Source: Elephas maximus indicus (lineage: Eukaryota > Chordata > Mammalia > Proboscidea > Elephantidae). Taken from it: a stretch of DNA of 64,000 nucleotides. Shown here piece by piece: positions 1 to 11,327 of the stretch. The first letter of the stretch is position 1. Each line of letters starts with the position of its first letter. A model generated the notes under the pieces. It ran no database searches and had not been told where the DNA came from. It worked only from the letters and a program-made list of their open reading frames with translations. The translations under genes and the position numbers were made by a program. The stretch is taken from assembly GCF_024166365.1 (NCBI RefSeq), contig NC_064834.1, positions 54,168,001 to 54,232,000 on the forward strand, in the 5' to 3' direction.

Positions 1-195
1 CTGGACAAGTGACTTAACCTCCCTGATCCCTAGTTCCTTATCTATAAAGTGGACATGATAATAATAGTACCCACCTCATGAGAGCATCGTGGGGAATAGC
101 CAGTTAGTACAAAGTGCTGGGCATAGTGGCTGGCACGTGGCAAGCACAGAGTGAATGGTGACTGCTGTTAACTGTTATTGTTGTCATCAATCACC
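1..195 (+). repeat. MIR SINE
   Basis: The core pattern of a mammalian-wide interspersed repeat is readable: ACTTAACCTCCCTGA, CTTATCTATAAAGTGGA, CCCACCTCATGAG, then AAGTGCTGGGCATAGTGGCT. It continues upstream of the window and lies in SUFU intron 8. Confidence 0.7.
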
Positions 196-296
196 ATTAT
201 TGTCATTATTAATCAGAAGCCCAGCCTGAGAGACTCTCATCCTGTTCCTCCCTATGGTTTTTATCTCCTGAACCTGCTCCTGTACTTGCCTCGCAG

Positions 297-431
297 GAGC
301 CGCAAAGATAGCCTGGAAAGCGACAGCTCCACAGCCATTATTCCCCATGAGCTGATCCGCACGCGGCAGCTTGAGAGTGTACATCTGAAGTTCAACCAGG
401 AGTCAGGAGCCCTCATTCCTCTTTGCCTAAG
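297..431 (+). CDS. SUFU: SUFU coding exon 9 (internal exon of a gene that starts outside the window)
   Basis: Suppressor of fused homolog binds GLI1-3 in cytoplasm, nucleus and primary cilium and holds them inactive or promotes repressor processing, so it restrains Hedgehog signalling. This 135-nt exon follows a pyrimidine-rich acceptor ending CTCGCAG and is followed by a GTAAGC donor. Its first base completes a codon begun in the upstream exon, and two bases (AG) carry over to the next exon. The translation SRKDSLESDSSTAIIPHELI, continuing to ESGALIPLCLR, is the recognisable start of the SUFU C-terminal domain. From memory the human exon spans c.1023-1157, also 135 nt. No frameshift or stop is present. 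The upstream eight coding exons lie beyond position 1. Confidence 0.95.
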
Positions 432-2330
432 GTAAGCTCCAACAGCCCTGCTACTCAGCTCAGCCCTGAAGTGCCCAGCTTGGCCTCCCCAAACGTCCTG
501 CCCCCAGAATCACCCAGAGCCCTCAAGCAGGCACCGGACCTATGCATGCCATCTCCCCTGGGGAGGTGGCCCACATGTTTAGGCTGAGTCTAGGGCTGGG
601 GGGAAGAGAGGACTCCTTGGGCAGCTCTGTCTTGAGCCTGTTTGGGAGCTTATGGACTCTCAGGCAGCCAGTAGCCCAAATGACACTGGGCCATGCAGTG
701 TTCTCCCTGCCCACACCTCTGGCCAGCCTCAGTGTGAGAAGTTGGCCAGTAGTGGGGTCTAGTCAGCCCTGTGGATCATCCCTAGAGGGTGCTCTCTTCT
801 CTGTATCTCCTGTTTGGCCTCCAGCAGTAGCAGCTACCAGTGGGCCCCTGATTGTGGTCAAGAAGCCTCACTAGTGTCTAGTCTAGGGCCTTGGTTGACA
901 GACCTTCCTCATTTGCAAGCTTTTCAGAGTCTGAGAATCCACAGGGACGAGGTGCTGAAAAACTTCCCTTCATCCAGAGAATTGTCCCTCAGTCCTGCTC
1001 CCATTAGGGAAGGCTTGGTGACCGAGGAGTCTCAGATGCCCCCAGCCATCCCACAGGCCCAGAGTTGTTGGGGGTTATCAGGACAGGGCTTCTGATGGGT
1101 GAGGCTCTGTTTTCTCCTGCTTGCTGCTTTTCCCATGCAAAACACTCAGTTTTCCAAACTCAGTGGCCAGCCCAGCAAACTCCTTGAGGGACCAGAAAGC
1201 TAGATGTGTCCCTTCGGCTCCTAACAACAGTGCCAGAAACCCAGCCCTGTGGCCAGACTTCAGACTTCAGCTCTCTGCTCCTGGGATACTGCACTGCAGC
1301 CGGCTTCCTCCACGGCTTCCTTCAGAGTTCCACCCTCCCTTTTATATTACAGGAGACAACAAAAATAACTGAGCCTGGGGAACAGTGACAGGGAAGAAGG
1401 GGGGTTACACTGGTTTGAACTATCCCCACTGTCCCCAGAGCCTGGGAAAGGAGGTTGGATTGTATCCAGCCTTGGCCAGCCACCCTGAGTAGCAAGGTGA
1501 AGATAGCAAATGGTCAGAATGGATAAGAGCTGGCAGGGCCAGACACTAGGACCCCGGCCATTTCTTCCCAAGTTATTTCTCTGGCCCAGCTTAGGACCTT
1601 TCGGCTGGTGAAGGGTTAATCTGAGGCAGTCTGAGAAAGCAAAGAGCAGGTTTTGCTTCCTTTGCTGATTGGCATCTCTGCCCCACTGGATGCTCCTGCC
1701 TGCCCTTCACCCAGGTGTATTTCCAGACTGGGGATTAACAGTAACTTCTTATGGCTTCTTCAGAGTGACCCCGCTTAACTTCTGCATTTTTTTTTTACTA
1801 TATTTGTGGCCTTGGGGTTAACCATTTAGATCTTGTAGGAAAGCCCAGGACCAAGAAGATTCTGCCCAGGACACAGGGGTTGTGCTGTAGAAGGCACTGT
1901 GCCATCATCTCGGGGGCTCAGGAAATTTATTTAGGTACTACCCTATCCCCCACACCCCCAAACAAAGGAGTGTCCATGCCACTTAGCTCTGGTCATGACC
2001 TCGGGCCGCAGTTTCCTCACCAGTACACGAGGGAGCTGGGCTCCACTACCTCTGCCATCCTTTTGAAGTCTGGTCCAGTGTTGTCTCTGCTACCTTTGAC
2101 ACTTTGGAAGAATGACATTTAAGAATTTATGAGAGAGGCTTCTCTTTGAAGGTGTTGAAATAAACCTCTTTGGTTGGAGTTGGAGCCCACTGTTAGTGGG
2201 CAGGTGGGTAGTCAGGAGGCACCCTGTCCCAGGGAGCATAGCCCCATGGTCCCAGAGCCATGGCCAGACCTCCTGCTCTGGGGCTGTGTTCAGGCCCAGC
2301 TCCTCACTGTCTTCATGTTCCCACCCCCAG
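432..2330 (+). other. SUFU: SUFU intron 9
   Basis: Intron from GTAAGC to CCACCCCCAG. It contains only unique-looking sequence and a possible MIR fragment around 1,995-2,090. No gene seen. Confidence 0.85.
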
Positions 2331-2469
2331 GGGCAGACTCCTGCATGGACGGCACTTTACATATAAAAGTATCACAGGTGACATGGCCATCACGTTTGTC
2401 TCCACGGGAGTGGAAGGCGCCTTTGCCACGGAGGAGCATCCTTATGCAGCTCATGGACCCTGGTTACAA
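2331..2469 (+). CDS. SUFU: SUFU coding exon 10
   Basis: The acceptor is CCACCCCCAG and the donor GTGAGA. The 139-nt exon takes two bases from exon 9 to complete an arginine codon and ends in phase 0 after CAA. It encodes GRLLHGRHFTYKSITGDMAI, then TFVSTGVEGAFATEEHPYAAHG, then PWLQ, in the C-terminal half that embraces GLI. The frame is open through the donor for another 34 codons to a TGA at about 2572-2574, so an unspliced read-through transcript would give a different, slightly shorter C-terminus. No coding defect is visible. Confidence 0.95.
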
Positions 2470-4504
2470 GTGAGAAGTCTCTTTTTCTTCTCCCTACCTT
2501 CTTTCCATGGGCTCTTCCCTTGCCCAGCCCCTGCTTCTCCTCCCATGACAGCCCTTGGTAGTTCCCCTTCCTGAGGGCTTGGCTACGAGATGCCTCTTGA
2601 ACCAAGGACCTGAGGGCTGTGTGTGGATGTGGAGAACGGGTGCTGCTGCCTATTCCATCAGCTCCAGGAGCATTTTTTTGGCTTCTCCCCCATCACCTGA
2701 GATACCAGTGATATCTCTCCGGATCCATTGGGAGTTCTGGTCCCTGTGGAAATCCCAGTTTGACAGTTGTAGGGCTTCTGCACCCTGGGTAAATCAAGGC
2801 ACAGGAAACTGGGGGTAAAGGAGAATATGTGAAGCCACTCTTAGTGGGTGTGTGGTCGTACTGCCAGAATTCATAGAAAGCAAGCCCGTATGCCTAAGCC
2901 TGGGGCTGGGATGGGCAGGCCTCAGCAGCCAGACCTGCCTCACCCCACCCGCCATACCTATGGCTCCCCTGCTGCTCCCAAGGGAAACCTGGCTTGTCTG
3001 AACAGAAACCCGCTGGCTTGTCCAGAACACTGTGTCCCTCCTTTCTCGGCTGGCTGGGGCACAGCTTCAGAGCAACTGCCAAGCAGAGTGCTGGGGCCTG
3101 AGAGCCACAGGCGTCCTTCCAGTCCCCACCCTTTCCCAGGTCTCTAACGGGACCTTGCTCTGGTCCACCACATTCCCAGGTGCTTTGGAAAACCAGCAAC
3201 CAACATCCCGTTTTGCTTTCTGTTTGTTGGGGGTAGGGGAAAGAACACTTCACCTTACCTCTCTTAGGAGCATCAAGAAAGAGAACCTGGCCCTAATCCA
3301 AAAAGTGGCCATGCCTTGTTTGTGGTCATTTTTGTTTTGTTTCTTTTGTGTATGTGTTGGGGGGGGTGAGTTACAGTAGAGGGGAAGGGGAATTTTGCCA
3401 GTTTGGTGGGTTTAACTTGGTCTGAGGGGGTCTGTGAAGCATATATACTCAGTGTGGACTTGCTTTTTGTCTGTGTGTCCGTTTGCAGCAGAATTTCTCC
3501 TCCTTCAGGCCGGCTCCCCACCCCCACCCACCACCAAAATACTAACCCTTAATTAAAACAAACAGCAAAGAAAAAATACCAACCACACTCCCCAGACTAA
3601 GCCGAAGTAGAAATGGAAGCTAGTGCTTTAGGGATATTGTGTTCCATAAATTATCTTGCCTTTTTCCACTGTTGTTATTACATTGTTTCATAACAAAATT
3701 ACTTTGAACCATAAAGTTATAAATACATTTTAAAAGTCCCACTTGGTAACATTAGATTTCTGTCCATGTGGTGTTGGTAGTTACTGTAGCAAAAGCTCTG
3801 AAGTGTAACATTTGAAATTAGCCCAGCACAACTGGAAGGAACCTCCCCCGGCCCACAGCCATGTACCAGGCTGCCACTGTAGTCTCTGTGGAGACAGGGA
3901 GGGAGCAGGCCTCTCTCCTGGCAGAGCAGTAGGGAGGTGGGACATGGGGACTGGGCAGGTGACCCCAACCCCGGCCAGTGCCAGTCCACAGGGCATTGTT
4001 CCCAGTAGATGACAGCCTACGGATAGCTGACAGGTCACCACAGAAGGATCCTCAGCATTTATGTGTATTGAAGGTTCAAGCACATTTTCTTGGGAAAGAA
4101 GGGACGGGGGTCTTCCCAAACTCACGAAGAAATTCTGCCTAATTATGTTTCACATTCTCAACTCGGGACCTGCCCTCGGAGTTCTGTAATCCTCCTCAGC
4201 TCTCTTCCTTCCCCAGTAGCAGGGAAGGCAGAAAAATTTAGGCTGGGAACGTCATCCTGCCCTGGGGAGGGATGAGCAACGTCTTCAGTTAACACAGGCC
4301 TTGCCCCTCAGATCCCCCAAAGCCTCCTGGACCTGACACCAAGCTGAAGGAAGAAGGGGGAGCCCCTTATTCCCCCTTGGCAGCCCCTCAGTGAGCTTGA
4401 GCACTCAGCACCCGCTGACTCCCCAGCACATGGTCCCCTCCCGTGGGCTGTTGCCTGGGGAACCAGGGAGCGGTGGGAACGAGCTGCTGGCCTCTGCATG
4501 TTTC

Positions 4505-4510
4505 AATAAA
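4505..4510 (+). terminator. SUFU: Candidate intronic poly(A) signal AATAAA in SUFU intron 10
   Basis: TTTCAATAAAG is followed by GTTGCTGTGCTGGGAGCTGC and then CTGTGTTATGGGCTC, a T/G-rich downstream element. Upstream at 4,312 there is a good acceptor (CTTGCCCCTCAG). Spliced from phase-0 exon 10, it would add 11 residues (IPQSLLDLTPS) before a TGA. This resembles an alternative last exon, but no transcript evidence is available. Confidence 0.3.
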
Positions 4511-7245
4511 GTTGCTGTGCTGGGAGCTGCTTAATCAAAGGCCTGTGTTATGGGCTCATTAGTGTGGTCCACCACGGGGGCCAGCTTGAAGGGGAGCTCC
4601 CAGGAAGGCTGGCTCAGGCCCCATTCCCCAAGCATGCACCCTCGCTCGCCGAGGGGTTTCTCAGGCTCTTCCTGAGGAGGCCTGGGAAACCCTCCGACCC
4701 TGCACCAGCCAGGTTCTCAGCTGCTGAGCCAAACCCACACCAACCCTCCTCCCCTCTAAGGCAGTCAGCATTTTCTGCTTCTGACTGCCAGCCCGCCTTC
4801 CCTGTCAGGGTCTTGCCACTGTGGTCACAGGCAGCTCCCTAGCTTGTGGGAACCTGGGCTTGTGATTACTTGTGGGCCTTTAGGTCTCTCTGTGGGGCTG
4901 GCTGTCTCCCCAGAAGTCTGCAGGACCTCCTGGAGGCCTGAGGTTAACAGAATCATCAGTGCAGACTTCTCTACTGGGCCAAGAAGGTCCCTCAGGCCCC
5001 TCAGCAGAGATTCCAGCATAGAGAGGCCTGGCCTCACCCCTTGCAGGTCAGTCTTGCTCTCCCTCCCAGGATTCAGGATATCTCCATGTTCCTAAGCCTT
5101 TTGGAAGGAGCTGAATGCAGCAGACCTGGAATGTGAGGAGACCCAGACTTCTGTTCTCTTGGCTGCTGCTTGAACCCTCCCTGTTGGTCCCTGCTGAATC
5201 GGGAGGGGCCAGGATGACTTTCTTGCATCAGCCTTCCACAGCCGTAGAAACCCTCACTCCCAGCCTTGGCACCTTGTTCTGGCTACTAGCCCAGGCCAGC
5301 TATCTCTTGGGGAAAGGCACAGCGAAGACACCATGCATGAGGGAAGCGTGACAAAGGAGAGGCTGAGAGGAAAAGGCAGCAGGTTAGGGAACCTGGGCCC
5401 CTTCCTGGAGCTTGTGGACTGGCCCCAGACAGGCCTCCACACCCATCTACTCCTGGGTCTGCACCTGCACTCTGCACCCCCACCCTGCCCCGCAGCCCCC
5501 AGTCTCCAGACCCGGGAAAGTCAAGGCCACAGCACACAGAAAAGCAGCAACAGCTGCAGTGCCAGGTTGGGCGTAGTGGACACTCCCTGCTTTATGGAGG
5601 AGGTGGAGAGGCAGGAGTCCAGTCCCTGTTCCACAGGCTTTTCAGTTTCCAGACGTTGACACCTTGACTCCACTGCCCTACCATATGCTGTTTTCATCCT
5701 CTTTGAGATTATAAACCCTCTCAGCCAACTCCAGAACTTTGCAAGAGAGCCTTCAGACCCTGGGTGAGAGGCCTGCCAAGGTCCTCTCTTGTACCACCCT
5801 CCCCCAGCATTCCCTCACCCCAGTGGCTTCAACAAGCCTCTCCCTTGAGTCTGTCAACACTGTCCTTCGAGCGGGAGCCGGGCCCAGAGCTGAGGCGATC
5901 ATCCGTCCCCAGCCAGGGCTGATCTGAAGAGGGAGAGGTCTCCGCCCCAGAGGTCACATAGGGGTCACATAACCAAATATGAGATTTTTTTAAAGCCCTG
6001 CGTTGCTTTTTCAGTTGCCTGGTGTCTGACAGCTCACCCAGGTGGCGCCCCCATTCCCAGCCATTCCCTACCAGCCCTGATGGGAGGCCCTTCTTGGGAG
6101 AAGATGCCCAACAGCTGTTCCTCGTGGGCCCTGCTCCTCCAGGCCAGACTCTGAAAAGTGCTGCTGGGCTCTCCCAGCCTGGCTGCTGACTCACCACTCT
6201 CCTCTGGACAAGGCCCCCGCCTTCCCCATCCACCCAGTTGGATGGCGTGTGGAAGATGACTTGGGAATTCCTGGCCCAGGCCCTGAGCAGCTCCCTTTGG
6301 TGCCTCTACTGTTTCTCCTTCCACTGGTAAACCTGGCTACAACCTGGCAACTTTTGCTTGAGTAGTCCTGGGAGTACTGCCATTAAGGCTTAAACCTCAG
6401 CAATGTGCAGGGGGAAGTACAATCCCCTCCCTTTTAGGAGAGGACTATGATGCCCCACTGTGTTCTCACCAGCCAACAGCCAGAGCAAAAGGAGTCTGAG
6501 CCTACTTCTGGTCACCAAAGCCAACTTCCCACCACCCACCCAGAGCAGGAAGTGAGTGAGGTCTCACTTTGCAACCGATGCAGCCTGGTACCTGCACACA
6601 GCCTCTGCCCAGGCTGTCTTCTGGCTTTTGTCTGGCATGATGGGGGGAAGGGATCCAGACTGGACTGCTTCCTCATCCCTGCCTCCTCAACTGCCATCAT
6701 GAGTGCCAGAGCAGCTCCTTGGCAGGCCCCACCACTGTAAACAACACATTTCCTTCCCCGAGAGAAGGAAAGGGAGGGAAAAAGAAAGCCAAACTTGTTG
6801 GGAAGCAAGAACAACGTGTCAACACGAAGAGCAAACAAGGTCCTGGACAAAGTGTGGATTGTTGTAGCAAGGGAAAGGAGTGGGCATTGTCACCCGCTGT
6901 TTGCAGACTCAGAACTATCATTGACCACAGACCTTTCAATCGGCGTCAGATCTGCAGCTGCTGGGCTCCTGCGTGCAGCTCAGCCGGGCCTGCCCAGGGC
7001 AGGCTCTAATGAAAGATCACTTTTCTGGTTCCTTTCTGGAACTTGCTGGGGCCTGGGCAATGACAATCCTCCCTCACCACCAACTGACCAGGTGTGAGCC
7101 CACTGGAGTAAGCTGCTGGCCTAGATTCCCTGGCCAAAAGGTGTGGGGGCTCCCGGCTTCCATTCCACAGCTCACCCAGTTAGATGGTGATGGAGCTACA
7201 GCTACCAGCTCACCTTGTTGGTTATGCCGGTGCCCAGACCCGCCC

Positions 7246-7280
7246 AAGATATTCTGATTCAGGAGGTCTGAATGGGGCCT
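7246..7280 (+). repeat. MER5A-like hAT DNA transposon fragment
   Basis: AAGATATTCTGATTCAGGAGGTCTG matches the internal signature of MER5-type elements. It is cut off by the following AfroSINE fragment. Confidence 0.45.
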
Positions 7281-7362
7281 TATATGCCATCCAGTGGATT
7301 CCGACTCAGCGACCCATAGGGTTCCTAGGCTGTAATCTTTGCAGAAACATGTCACCATGAGC
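7279..7362 (-). repeat. Antisense AfroSINE fragment
   Basis: Reads on + as ATGCCATCCAGTGGATTCCG...GACCCATAGGGTTCC...GGCTGTAATCTTTGCAGAAAC, matching the 3' half of an afrotherian tRNA-SINE in antisense. Truncated and diverged. Confidence 0.6.
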
Positions 7363-7449
7363 GCCCCACCCCCACCCCCCAGCCTAGCATCTCCATATTT
7401 TAAAAAGCTTCCCAGGGGTTTGAGGAATTGTCCTCTCTCACTAAAGGAT

Positions 7450-7575
7450 CTCCCCACTCCAAGGGCTGTTTGTGCACATTAAGTGGGATAACAAAATAAG
7501 ATTTTATGCCTGGCTGTTGGTGAGTGCTTCTATCAGTGAGTGCTGCTGTTATTTTCATTATCATTATTATTGTTT
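7450..7575 (+). repeat. MIR fragment
   Basis: TTAAGTGGGATAACAAAATAAG...TGTTGGTGAGTGCT...ATTATCATTATTATTG is a degenerate MIR 3' half with its characteristic tail. Confidence 0.45.
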
Positions 7576-7999
7576 CTACTGTTCGGAGCTCAAGTAACTC
7601 ATGCCTTATGTATGCAACCCTACAGGCCTGGAAATTTGCCTCATTGTCCTCACGGGCAAACGATCTTGAAGCGTGGCCTTCCTTCCTTTCCAGTTGGCCA
7701 GCGTGGTTTTTGAGCGGCTGCATTTCTGTGAGTCTCAGGGCTACAGCCCTGCAGAGACCCTCTTGAGCTGAGCAGGTGGTCAGGAGGCCTGTGGCTGGTC
7801 GGGATTGGTATGTTGGTTTCCAGAGCAGTGATAGCAGTCAGAGTCACCTTCACCTCCCCCACTGAGAAGAGAGAGGTGTCAGCCCTGAGGATATAGACTT
7901 CTGGAATGGAGTACCTTCCCCAGACAGGAAAAGAGCATCCCCCACCACCACACAGCCAGATGACTGTTCTTCCTAAATCCAGGAGATTTCTCTCCTCTC

Positions 8000-8170
8000 A
8001 GCTTCTCCTTACCTGCGAAGTGGTGAGGATAGTTACCTCCCTTGCAGGAGTGCCAGGAGGATTCAGTGAAATGATGTAGGTCAAGCACTTAGCACAGTGC
8101 CTGGCACATGGGGGAGTCACTGCTCCTGCTGTCAGAGTTGCTGTCATTACTGTAACCGTTCTCATTATCT
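8000..8170 (+). repeat. MIR SINE
   Basis: Readable MIR features: TAGTTACCTCCCTTGCAGG, TCAGTGAAATGATGTAGG, AGCACTTAGCACAGTGCCTGG and the (T/A)-rich tail. Confidence 0.7.
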
Positions 8171-9644
8171 GTGACAGAGCCAGGTAGCCCCGTGGGGACC
8201 CAGTGAGTTCCAAGACCTCCAAGCCCAAGAACTGCACAGGCGGTTCCCACAGATGCATCACAACAGTGAGCCTGTCCCTCGGGAGAGCACCCAGGAGCTG
8301 TTCCATCATAGCTGTCTATCTCAGTGTCCTGTTGATAAGATCTGTTAACATGCTCAGCTCCAGGTCTCAAGTACACAAAGAACAGGGCCTGTTTGTTCAA
8401 TCCAAGCTTCTAAGGTTTAGCTCCCAAAGGAAATTAAATTAGGTGCCTGGAGCTATGACAGTCTGTCATGTTTCTTTGTAGGGAATGTCATTCTTAATAT
8501 CATGCAGGCCTCATGTATAATTTTTCCCCTTTAATCCTTTTTTAAAATAATGTCGTTTCCAGCAGGAACCAGCAAGTCACCAAAAGTGAAAATTGAGGAG
8601 GCAAAGAGGTGTAAAAAGTAGGAGCAACTGGGGTTTGTCCCCATTTTGGGCCTTGCCATTCATTCCCTCCCGATTGAGTACAAAATAAGTCCGCACACAG
8701 ATAGTAGGGCTGGCTGCTCTACTAAAAGCTCTCCCAGCACCAATTCCAGACCTTTGTCAGGGGGTCTGGTGTAGGGCTGAACTCTTGTCTTTAGAGTCTC
8801 ACTGAGTGGCCATAGTCCCTGTAAGCCCTACCCCTTCTGTCTGCCTCCCCTTTCCCCCTAGCACTAGTTACAGTCCCAGACCTATTTACCTCTCTGGCAG
8901 AAAGTTTCTCCCTCCAAATTATTTGTGGGTTCAAATCCGCCCAGCCTGCCCCGGCTGGAGCCATTGTAATGTAATTGGGTTTTAGGTATGCTTGTGTTTG
9001 TGCTAGCATTTGTAGAGATGGCAACAAGCCCCGGAAATGCCAAAAATATGAATGTGACTTTTGTGCTACTCATGCAGACTGGTGATAACTGGAAACTCTG
9101 GACTTTTGGGGGAAAAAACCCTGGGATGAGAGAGCCAGGGGAGCAGGGCTGTGGGAGGGGTCGAGGTATGATTGGAGGAATGGGCCAGCCCCAGTTTGGA
9201 GAACTTGGGTGGGCCCTTCCCTGGGCAGACTTTGCCTCTCTCCCTTTGTCTCTAAGCTTTGCTCATTCTCGCTTTGTCTCTGGCCTCACTCAAGATCTGT
9301 GCTCCTGAAACAAACTTTGAGGAGGAGATGTGGACCAGTGTTCAGAGCTGGTTTTATTCCTGACTGTGGGCTCAGAGCCTGGCAAAGTGAGGTTTTTTGG
9401 GTCCCTGTCAAACAAGGGAGCAGGATGCTTGTCCCTGTGAGGAATGGGCTACCTTCATACCTGTGTCCCCAGTGCTCCATCCAGGGTCAGGCCTAGCAGA
9501 GGCACCCAGGGAATGCTTATGAAATTGAATGGATTAATGGGCAGATGAGTGGAAGGATGAATAAGTAAATGTCCTGGGGTAAGAGTCCAGGATTCGAATG
9601 CAGCTCTTCAGGTCCTAACTTTGGAATCTAGACAGGATTAAAAT

Positions 9645-9770
9645 GTAGTCTTGTCTCAGTCACTCACGAGCGGGGTGACACTGGCAAGTTGCATAACCTC
9701 TCTGTGCCTCGGTTCCTCATCTGTAAGGAGACTGAAGGAGATAAGACATAGGAGCAGTTAGCACAGCCTT
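9645..9770 (+). repeat. MIR SINE
   Basis: AGTCTTGTCTCAGTCACTCACG...GACACTGGCAAGTTGCATAA...CTCTGTGCCTCGGTTCCTCATCTGTAA is the MIR core. Confidence 0.7.
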
Positions 9771-11258
9771 GTGTGGTGGTGGTTTTTCTACTCACTTGGG
9801 TGTAGTTTTTTCATTCCTTGTTCCTACTCCCCATCCCATCTACCTTCTTCTTCTGGAGTCCTCCATCCCATGAGGTCCCTGGTAACCCTGCTTGCTTACC
9901 CTCCTTTCTCTGCCAGTCAGCTTATCTCCCAAGCTGACTCTATTCTAAATGCTGAAGCTTCTGTTTCCAGGGCAGCTTATCAGAGTGGACACCTTCCAAA
10001 GGAAACCTGCTGGGTATTTTCTTAAGTTCTTGATTCTCATCCTTCTCATAGGGAGGGTTTCCTGCCAGGAGCCCCTGGCCCTCCCCCTTAAGGCTGTCCT
10101 CTGTGCCCCACCCAGGCTGCTCAGGGTTTGCTGGAGGAAACAAGGCAGAGGCAGGTGGAGCCACAGCCAGGGCCAGCCAGGGCGGGGCAGTGCAAACAGG
10201 TCTGATGCAGAGGCCCCATGGACTAGCACAGGGAGGATGGGGTGAAGGAAGGGTCAGATTTGAAAGAGGAGCGACCTCCTCAGCCAGGGCCCAGTGTAGT
10301 GCAGGCACAGAGCGAGCTTAGCCTGCCTCTGCAGAGCCAGCCTGGCAAGAGGGCAGGGTTAGAGAAAACAGTTGAGGAAGTCCTGATTTAGAGGGTCTAT
10401 CCTGTTGGCTGTGAAAACTTCTTCAGGGAGCGGGGGTGGTAGTTGTACCAACCAAATAACGGGGCCAGACTGCCTTACACATCACATTCGAGGCTGTTGG
10501 ACGAGAGCAGCAAAGTAGAAGAGCTGGGAGGTGAATAGAGAAGAGGGACATGAAGGAAGTCCTGAAGAACTCAGCGGCTAAATGGGGCCACTGGGGCACG
10601 ACTTGGAGGCTTTAGCCTGAGAGAATGCGGATATGGGTGGATGGAAATGGGAGTGGAGAGGCCCTTTCCTATCTGTAAAATGAGGGAGGTTGGTCCACAG
10701 TCTCCAGATTCTCTAGCCCAGACATTCTTGGATGTACCTTTTGGGACATTTCCAGCTTCCAGACAGGACTTGTATTCCAAATCCAGATAGATCCCTTTTG
10801 TCCTACTAAGTGGTGCAGGGGGGACATGTGAGCCTATTGGGCAAGGAGGTTGTTGGCAACAGCTCTTCTGTGCCCCTCGTCTTTTCTGTTTCCCCTCTTC
10901 TGTGCTGCAACATGCAGGAGTTCAAACACCTAAATAAGCTTCAGGTTTTTTTCCTCCCCTTCTTTTCATTTCTGTCTCCCTTCTAGGACCAGCACTACCG
11001 AGCCTCCAGGTCTCTTCACCTCCCTTCCCCTTTGTCCTCTTTCCTCTGCCCCAGCCTGTCTGATATTGCAGGCTGGTGGTGGTGGGAGGTCTTGGGGGGT
11101 GGGGAGAGGAATCCAACACTTGCCTCTGCCCCTAGAAGGATCACCACCAGGGGCTCATGCCTCCTCCATTACCAAAAGAAAGGGCCATAGCTTGGCAGTT
11201 GGCAAAAAGAGACCATATATTAAAAAAAATAAAAGCCTGCTTTGTGTCTCCTTCCCAG

Positions 11259-11327
11259 ATTCTGTTGACTGAAGAGTTTGTAGAGAAAATGTTGGAGGAC
11301 TTAGAAGATTTGACTTCTCCAGAGGAA
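11259..11327 (+). CDS. SUFU: SUFU coding exon 11
   Basis: This 69-nt, phase-0 exon lies between acceptor CTTCCCAG and donor GTAAGC. It encodes 23 residues, ILLTEEFVEKMLEDLEDLTS then PEE, an acidic helix-rich segment of the SUFU C-terminal domain. Intron 10 before it is about 8.8 kb. Skipping this exon would keep the reading frame because 69 is divisible by three. Confidence 0.95.

Larger units (their letters stand above)
2470..11258 (+). other. SUFU: SUFU intron 10, with repeats and candidate conserved noncoding blocks
   Basis: This 8.8-kb intron carries MIR copies (about 7,450-7,575, 8,000-8,170 and 9,645-9,770), a MER5A-like fragment interrupted by a short antisense AfroSINE (7,246-7,362), and AT-rich unique blocks at 3,620-3,780, 8,430-8,600 and 8,880-9,080 that look like conserved noncoding sequence. 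A possible alternative terminal exon with AATAAA lies at about 4,313-4,530. No independent gene is evident. Confidence 0.8.
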
